Of a stretch of DNA of 10,566 nucleotides, positions 7,369 through 10,566 are shown piece by piece. Numbering within the stretch: the first letter of the stretch is position 1; the number at the start of each line of letters is the position of its first letter. Both the position numbers and the translations under genes were made by a program. The notes beneath the pieces were generated by a model. That model did no database searches and was not told where the DNA came from. It saw nothing but the letters and a program-made list of their open reading frames with translations. The stretch is from Saprospiraceae bacterium (lineage in GTDB: Bacteria; Bacteroidota; Bacteroidia; Chitinophagales; Saprospiraceae), in NCBI GenBank assembly GCA_947441325.1, contig CANETR010000027.1, forward strand, positions 1 through 10,566, written 5' to 3'.

Positions 7369-7920
7369 ATGAACATTTTTGTAGCGAAATTGAACTTCAG
7401 CACTACAAGTGAAGAACTTCAATCGCTTTTCGAACAGTACGGAGTTGTAGATTCCGCAAAAGTTATTGTTGACCATGAAACCGGTAAATCTAAAGGATTT
7501 GGTTTTGTTGAGATGTCAAATGATGAAGAAGCTCAAAAAGCTATCGACACTTTGAATCAGACAGAATTCCACGACCGTACAATTGTAGTCAAAGAAGCAC
7601 GTCCAAAAGAAGATAATCCAAGATTTGAGAAGAAATCATTTGGCGGCGGCGGCGGTTACAAAGGCGGCGGTGGCGGCGGTGGCTACAACAAAGGTGGTGG
7701 CTACGGTGGTAACAGCGGCGGTGGCGGCGGTTACAACAAAGGTGGCGGCTACGGTGGTAACAGCGGCGGTGGCGGCGGTTACAACAAAGGCGGTGGCTAC
7801 GGCGGTGGTAACAGCGGTGGCGGTTACAACAAAGGCGGCAGTGGCGGCGGTGGTTACAAAGGCGGCAATAGCAGCTATGGTAACAAAAGCAGCTTTGGTG
7901 GCGATGAGGATGAGTTCTAG
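7369..7920 (+). CDS. RRM-domain RNA-binding protein with glycine-rich repeat tail
   Basis: This is a single-stranded RNA-binding protein of 183 residues. Residues 1-79 are one RNA recognition motif: RNP2 IFVAKL (3-8) and RNP1 KGFGFVEM (42-49) keep the aromatic residues Phe4, Phe44 and Phe46 that stack on RNA bases. Residues about 80-91 are a short charged linker. From about 92 the protein is low complexity, dominated by Gly with Tyr, Asn, Lys and Ser, and ends in the acidic DEDEF. Small RRM proteins are widespread in Bacteroidota and cyanobacteria; in Bacteroidota, where Hfq is generally absent, some act as global RNA regulators. The long Gly-rich tail recalls eukaryotic glycine-rich proteins and could support multivalent assembly (inference). 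The tail uses TAC, AAC and GGC/GGT codons, unlike its AT-rich neighbours, which fits high expression. It is monocistronic, with a terminator 21 bp after the stop. Confidence 0.93.
   Translation: MNIFVAKLNFSTTSEELQSLFEQYGVVDSAKVIVDHETGKSKGFGFVEMSNDEEAQKAIDTLNQTEFHDRTIVVKEARPKEDNPRFEKKSFGGGGGYKGGGGGGGYNKGGGYGGNSGGGGGYNKGGGYGGNSGGGGGYNKGGGYGGGNSGGGYNKGGSGGGGYKGGNSSYGNKSSFGGDEDEF
7684..7860 (+). repeat. 48-bp in-frame tandem repeat coding the Gly/Tyr/Asn tail
   Basis: Near-identical units start at TAC codons at 7684, 7732 and 7780. The first two are 48 bp and encode YNKGGGYGGNSGGGGG. The third is a 45-bp variant with GGGNSGGG, and a fourth shortened unit begins at 7825. All unit lengths are multiples of three, so copy-number change by slippage or recombination keeps the frame. 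Confidence 0.9.
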
Positions 7921-7940
7921 TCTATAGTAAATTCATATTT

Positions 7941-7975
7941 AAAGGGGAATAGCTTTGCTGTTCCCCTTTTTTTTA
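7941..7975 (+). terminator. Intrinsic terminator after the RRM gene, between convergent genes
   Basis: AAAGGGGAA (7941-7949) pairs with TTCCCCTTT (7961-7969). An inner AGC/GCT pairing extends the stem around a TTT loop, and a T run reaches 7974. It serves the RRM gene. The converging gene's stop codon (7973-7975) sits in the T run, so the same hairpin may also stop minus-strand transcripts, though the minus side has only TTT after the stem. Confidence 0.9.
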
Positions 7976-8767
7976 TTCCAATTTTTCTGGATTATCTTCA
8001 ATTTTCCTAAGTAGCTTATTTATTTCTGTTTTAAAATCTTCGTCAACTTTTTTGTCAAAATTACTATCCATTTTTTCATTAAGTAAACTGATTTCCTTAA
8101 GGCACTGATTTTTAAAATCTAATTCTTGTTCAATGTCTTCCAGAATATACTCGTTTTTTAACGCATTTACCTCAATGTCTGTTCTTCCCTCAAGTTCAGA
8201 TATATTTTTTTTATGTTTTTTAATTTTTTGAAGCTGCTCGTGCTGTTTTTGAATTCCATCAATCTTGTTTATATTTTCTCGATGTGAAGCGGATAATTTT
8301 TTATAAAGCTCATATTTAGACATTAGTATTTCAATATGTTCATTGTAATACAGAAGAAGTTTTTGAGTTTCACTCAGCAAGCTAGATTCCAAACCTTCGG
8401 TCAAATCTCTATTGTAATAATATTTTTTAAGGCCATTTATTGGATGCTCCAGTATAAAGAATGCTCCCTTGTCTTTTAGAAAAACAAAACTAGGCTTTCC
8501 GACACCATCCAAGAGGTCTGTCTGTAATTCAATGATTTTATCGATTTCCTCCATACACTTTGCTTCGCCCCGTTCTGTTTCAAAAAGGGCATTCCTTAGT
8601 TTTTTTTCAATTGGCAGGTCCAATAATAATGACTCTATTAAAGTTTCCGTTTCTAAGTCATTGTCATTTAATTCCTGAATTTTAATTTGCTGTTTTGTGT
8701 ACAAATAAGCTAAGGTGACTAATAGTATGGTACCTATTATTGCCCCGATAATAATTCCAATAAGCAT
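7973..8767 (-). CDS. Uncharacterised single-pass membrane protein with coiled-coil body
   Basis: I do not recognise this 264-residue protein. Residues 2-23 form one hydrophobic helix with Gly at 4, 8 and 12, a glycine-zipper spacing, followed by Lys25 and Gln-rich residues. This suggests an N-terminal anchor with the body in the cytoplasm, though orientation is inference. After the anchor comes an acidic stretch (about 33-46), then a compact region containing KPSFVFLKDKGAFFILEHP, perhaps a small beta element, and a YYYN motif. From about 130 onward it is rich in Leu, Lys, Glu and Ile with heptad-like spacing, consistent with long coiled coils to the C-terminus. The gene is AT-rich and lies alone between two intrinsic terminators. 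The 73 bp before it contains no TAnnTTTG promoter. It may depend on read-through from sucC or on an unrecognised promoter. Confidence 0.7.
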   Translation of the reverse strand: MLIGIIIGAIIGTILLVTLAYLYTKQQIKIQELNDNDLETETLIESLLLDLPIEKKLRNALFETERGEAKCMEEIDKIIELQTDLLDGVGKPSFVFLKDKGAFFILEHPINGLKKYYYNRDLTEGLESSLLSETQKLLLYYNEHIEILMSKYELYKKLSASHRENINKIDGIQKQHEQLQKIKKHKKNISELEGRTDIEVNALKNEYILEDIEQELDFKNQCLKEISLLNEKMDSNFDKKVDEDFKTEINKLLRKIEDNPEKLE

Positions 8768-8787
8768 ATGTATTCATTATTATAAGA

Positions 8788-8820
8788 AAAGGCTGTTTTC
8801 TGATAAAGAAAACAGCCTTT
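8788..8820 (-). terminator. Intrinsic terminator after sucC
   Basis: A perfect 13-bp inverted repeat, AAAGGCTGTTTTC (8788-8800) and GAAAACAGCCTTT (8808-8820), has a 7-nt loop and lies about 20 bp beyond the sucC stop. On the minus strand the stem ends in TTTTC, a modest T tract, so termination may be partial. On the plus strand AAAAAAA follows instead, so it is oriented for sucC. Confidence 0.8.
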
Positions 8821-8840
8821 GATAAAAAAAATTATCATTA

Positions 8841-10055
8841 CTATTTAGTAAGAACTTTATTGACTAGATCAGCCGCTTCCTGTAGCGTTACTGCTGAATG
8901 AACGTCCAATCCTGACTCGTCTATTAGCTTTTTAGCAACTTCGGCGCCATTGCCTTGGAGACGGACAACAATTGGAATGTGAATGTTACCGATGTTTTTA
9001 TAAGCATCTACAACACCTTGAGCAATTCGCTCACAACGTACTATACCGCCAAAGACATTGATTAAGATAGCATCAACATTTGGATCTCTTAAAATGATTC
9101 TGAAAGCATTTTCAACGCGTTGTGCATCTGCTGTACCTCCTACATCAAGGAAGTTTGCTGGTTTGCCACCAGAAAGTTGAATGATGTCCATTGTAGCCAT
9201 GGCCAAGCCTGCGCCATTTACCATACAACCTACGTTGCCATCAAGTTTCACAAAATTAAGACCAAAATTCTTTGCTTCAACTTCTGTTGGATCTTCTTCG
9301 TGCTCATCATTCCAAGATTCGATCTCGGCATGTCTGTAAAGTCCATTGTCATCTATCGACATTTTAGAATCGGCAGCAACAATTTTGTTGTCAGATGTTT
9401 TGAGGCAAGGGTTGATTTCCACCAAAGATGCATCTGTTGTTACATATGCATTGTAAATGTTGGTAACGAATTTTATCATGCTTTTGTAAGCGTCACCGCT
9501 TAAGCCTAAGTTAAAGGCAATTTTTCTTGCCTGATACGCTTGAAAGCCAACATGTGGATGTACATATTCTTTGTGTACAAGCTCTGGCGTTTCTTCTGCA
9601 ACTTTTTCAATATCCATACCACCTTCGGTAGAATATATAATTACGTTACACTCTTTAGAACGATCGGTGAGGATACTCAAATAGAATTCTTTTGTATCCA
9701 TTACACCTTCGGCGTTTGGATAATAAACGTCTTCAGTAATCAATACTTTTCGCACTAATTTACCAGAACCCTCCATTCCACCAGGAGTCTGTGGTGTTTT
9801 CAACATCATACCAAGTATATTGTTGACATGCATTTTAACATCGTCCAAGTTTTTGGCTAGTTTTACACCACCGCCTTTGCCACGACCACCGGCGTGAATT
9901 TGAGCCTTAACAACGCACCATTTGGTGCCAGTTTCTGACTGAAGTTTTGCAAAAGCTGCTTCAGCATCTTCTTTTTTTTCAACGAGAACACCTCTTTGAA
10001 TTGGCACTCCAAAACGATTTAGGAGTTCTTTAGCCTGATATTCATGTAAATTCAT
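8841..10055 (-). CDS. sucC: Succinyl-CoA synthetase (succinate-CoA ligase) beta subunit
   Basis: This is the nucleotide-binding beta subunit of the TCA-cycle enzyme that converts succinyl-CoA, ADP (or GDP) and phosphate to succinate, CoA and ATP (or GTP); it needs the alpha subunit SucD. The 404-residue protein opens with the diagnostic MNLHEYQAKELL and continues with an ATP-grasp fold: Lys50 and GGRGK (56-60) bind nucleotide phosphates, and Asn215 (EINP) with Asp229 (AADSK) fit the Mg ligands. The C-terminal ligase-CoA domain holds NGAGLAM (280-286), FLDVGGTAD (302-310) and GGIVR (336-340). It is slightly longer than the 388-residue E. coli protein. It has its own promoter and a terminator, and sucD is not adjacent, unlike the E. 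coli sucCD pair. Nucleotide specificity cannot be settled here. Confidence 0.97.
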   Translation of the reverse strand: MNLHEYQAKELLNRFGVPIQRGVLVEKKEDAEAAFAKLQSETGTKWCVVKAQIHAGGRGKGGGVKLAKNLDDVKMHVNNILGMMLKTPQTPGGMEGSGKLVRKVLITEDVYYPNAEGVMDTKEFYLSILTDRSKECNVIIYSTEGGMDIEKVAEETPELVHKEYVHPHVGFQAYQARKIAFNLGLSGDAYKSMIKFVTNIYNAYVTTDASLVEINPCLKTSDNKIVAADSKMSIDDNGLYRHAEIESWNDEHEEDPTEVEAKNFGLNFVKLDGNVGCMVNGAGLAMATMDIIQLSGGKPANFLDVGGTADAQRVENAFRIILRDPNVDAILINVFGGIVRCERIAQGVVDAYKNIGNIHIPIVVRLQGNGAEVAKKLIDESGLDVHSAVTLQEAADLVNKVLTK

Positions 10056-10098
10056 TGCTAAAATAAGTATTAGGTTAGGAATATTTCCGACTTCACGT

Positions 10099-10129
10099 CA
10101 AAACTATAATATTTGCCTTGCTTTTCAAA
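10099..10129 (-). promoter_or_regulatory. Bacteroidota-type promoter for sucC
   Basis: On the minus strand TTTG (10129-10126) is followed after 19 nt by TAGTTTTG (10106-10099), an exact TAnnTTTG. The predicted start near 10092 gives a leader of about 37 nt before the ATG at 10055. The promoter overlaps the divergent plus-strand promoter. Confidence 0.7.
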
Positions 10130-10148
10130 ATTTAGAACCTTAGATTTG
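10118..10148 (+). promoter_or_regulatory. Bacteroidota-type promoter for the HD-domain gene
   Basis: TTG at 10118-10120 is followed after 20 nt by TAGATTTG at 10141-10148, an exact TAnnTTTG. The predicted start is near 10155, about 60 nt before the ATG at 10216. Its -33 region lies inside the sucC promoter on the other strand. Confidence 0.65.
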
Positions 10149-10215
10149 TAAAAAAAGTTAAAAGATTTGAAAGCTGACATCAATATCTGTCCAAAATAAA
10201 CAATATATAGCAGCC

Positions 10216-10566
10216 ATGAATAATATAATTATCAAAAATACCCTCGACGAAGAGGAGGAGAATTACCTAAAATCATGTCTTTTTTCAACCCTAAATCACT
10301 TTGCCGTTTCCGAAGAGAATGCGGAAGAAATATATGACCGCTTATATTGTGAATATAGTGATTGGAACAGGCCTTATCACAATTTATCCCATATTCTTAG
10401 TTTGTTAAACTTGAGAGAAAAGTATGTTGATAAAATTAAAAAAATACATCAATTTGATCTGGCAATCTGGTTTCATGATGCCATTTACGATGCTAAGAAA
10501 AAAGACAACGAAGTCCAAAGTGCTGAATTATTTATTGAATTCATGCGACCATTTTTGACAAAAGAA
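10216..10566 (+). CDS. HD-domain metal-dependent phosphohydrolase (N-terminal part, cut by window end)
   Basis: An open frame starts at ATG 10216 and runs off the window after 117 codons. The visible residues fit the predicted metal-dependent HD-superfamily phosphohydrolases of the COG4339 kind: RPYHNLSHI (52-60) supplies the first metal-binding His residues, WFHDAIYD (85-92) contains the HD pair His87-Asp88, and DNEVQSAE (97-104) matches the conserved NExxSA segment just after it. The remaining C-terminal part with the last metal ligand is beyond the edge. Members of this family are mostly uncharacterised; hydrolysis of a phosphate ester or nucleotide is family inference. It is transcribed divergently from sucC from a shared 160-bp intergenic region. 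An internal GGAGGAG inside codons 13-15 is coding and not a ribosome-binding site. Confidence 0.85.
   Translation, partial: MNNIIIKNTLDEEEENYLKSCLFSTLNHFAVSEENAEEIYDRLYCEYSDWNRPYHNLSHILSLLNLREKYVDKIKKIHQFDLAIWFHDAIYDAKKKDNEVQSAELFIEFMRPFLTKE

Noticed and set aside
7684..7860. Regular repeats as a possible CRISPR array
   Set aside because: Units are directly abutting with no variable spacers and are in frame within a protein gene.
7625..7927. A 100-codon Ala/Val/Thr-rich plus-strand open frame overlapping the RRM gene's tail
   Set aside because: It is the shifted reading of the GGC/GGT repeat (GCG/GTG codons), has no independent start context, and the frame with the RRM domain explains the DNA fully.
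8779..8784. Minus-strand TATAAT just upstream of the membrane-protein gene as a -10 box
   Set aside because: It is only 12 bp from the start codon, has no -35 partner outside the terminator hairpin, and is not the promoter type used by Bacteroidota.
10254..10260. GGAGGAG resembling a Shine-Dalgarno sequence
   Set aside because: It lies inside codons for a Glu run 38 bp after the better start codon, and no suitable in-frame ATG follows at normal spacing; Bacteroidota seldom use such sites.

Overview
The window is a low-GC stretch of ordinary chromosome from a member of the Bacteroidota. A flavobacterial, cytophagal or related free-living lineage is the most natural guess, but the rank below phylum is inference. 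Four things point there. There are several promoters of the TTG-N19..22-TAnnTTTG type used by the Bacteroidota primary sigma factor. Start codons lack Shine-Dalgarno sequences and sit behind A-rich or T-rich leaders. A large PD40/OmpA outer-membrane protein is present. An RRM-type RNA-binding protein with a glycine-rich tail is also present. I see no transposase, integrase, phage gene, CRISPR array, tRNA or rRNA.

Layout, left to right. (1) 48-1343 (+): a DEAD-box-type RNA helicase with a DEFD motif II and a DbpA-like C-terminal RNA-binding domain. (2) 1455-4298 (+): a likely two-gene unit of a phosphoglucomutase/phosphomannomutase and a dihydrolipoyl dehydrogenase, with a good promoter at 1391-1422 and a strong intrinsic terminator at 4321-4355. 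(3) 4425-7184 (+): a secreted PD40/OmpA-family envelope protein followed 3 bp later by a class I SAM-dependent methyltransferase, with a promoter overlapping the preceding terminator. (4) 7369-7920 (+): an RRM RNA-binding protein with a 48-bp tandem repeat encoding a Gly/Tyr/Asn tail, behind a T-rich leader and closed by a terminator. (5) 7973-8767 (-): an unrecognised single-pass membrane protein with a coiled-coil body. (6) 8841-10055 (-): sucC, with its own promoter and terminator. (7) 10216-end (+): the N-terminal part of an HD-domain phosphohydrolase, divergent from sucC and sharing a compact back-to-back promoter region.

Functionally the window mixes central metabolism (sugar-phosphate interconversion, the E3 of 2-oxoacid dehydrogenase complexes, succinyl-CoA synthetase) with RNA metabolism (helicase, RRM protein) and envelope structure. 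No dedicated multi-gene system emerges. The points most worth a second look are: the apparent replacement of the catalytic histidine by arginine in dihydrolipoyl dehydrogenase; the repeat-built low-complexity tail and U-rich leader of the RRM gene; the overlapping divergent promoters at sucC; and the unrecognised glycine-zipper membrane/coiled-coil protein.
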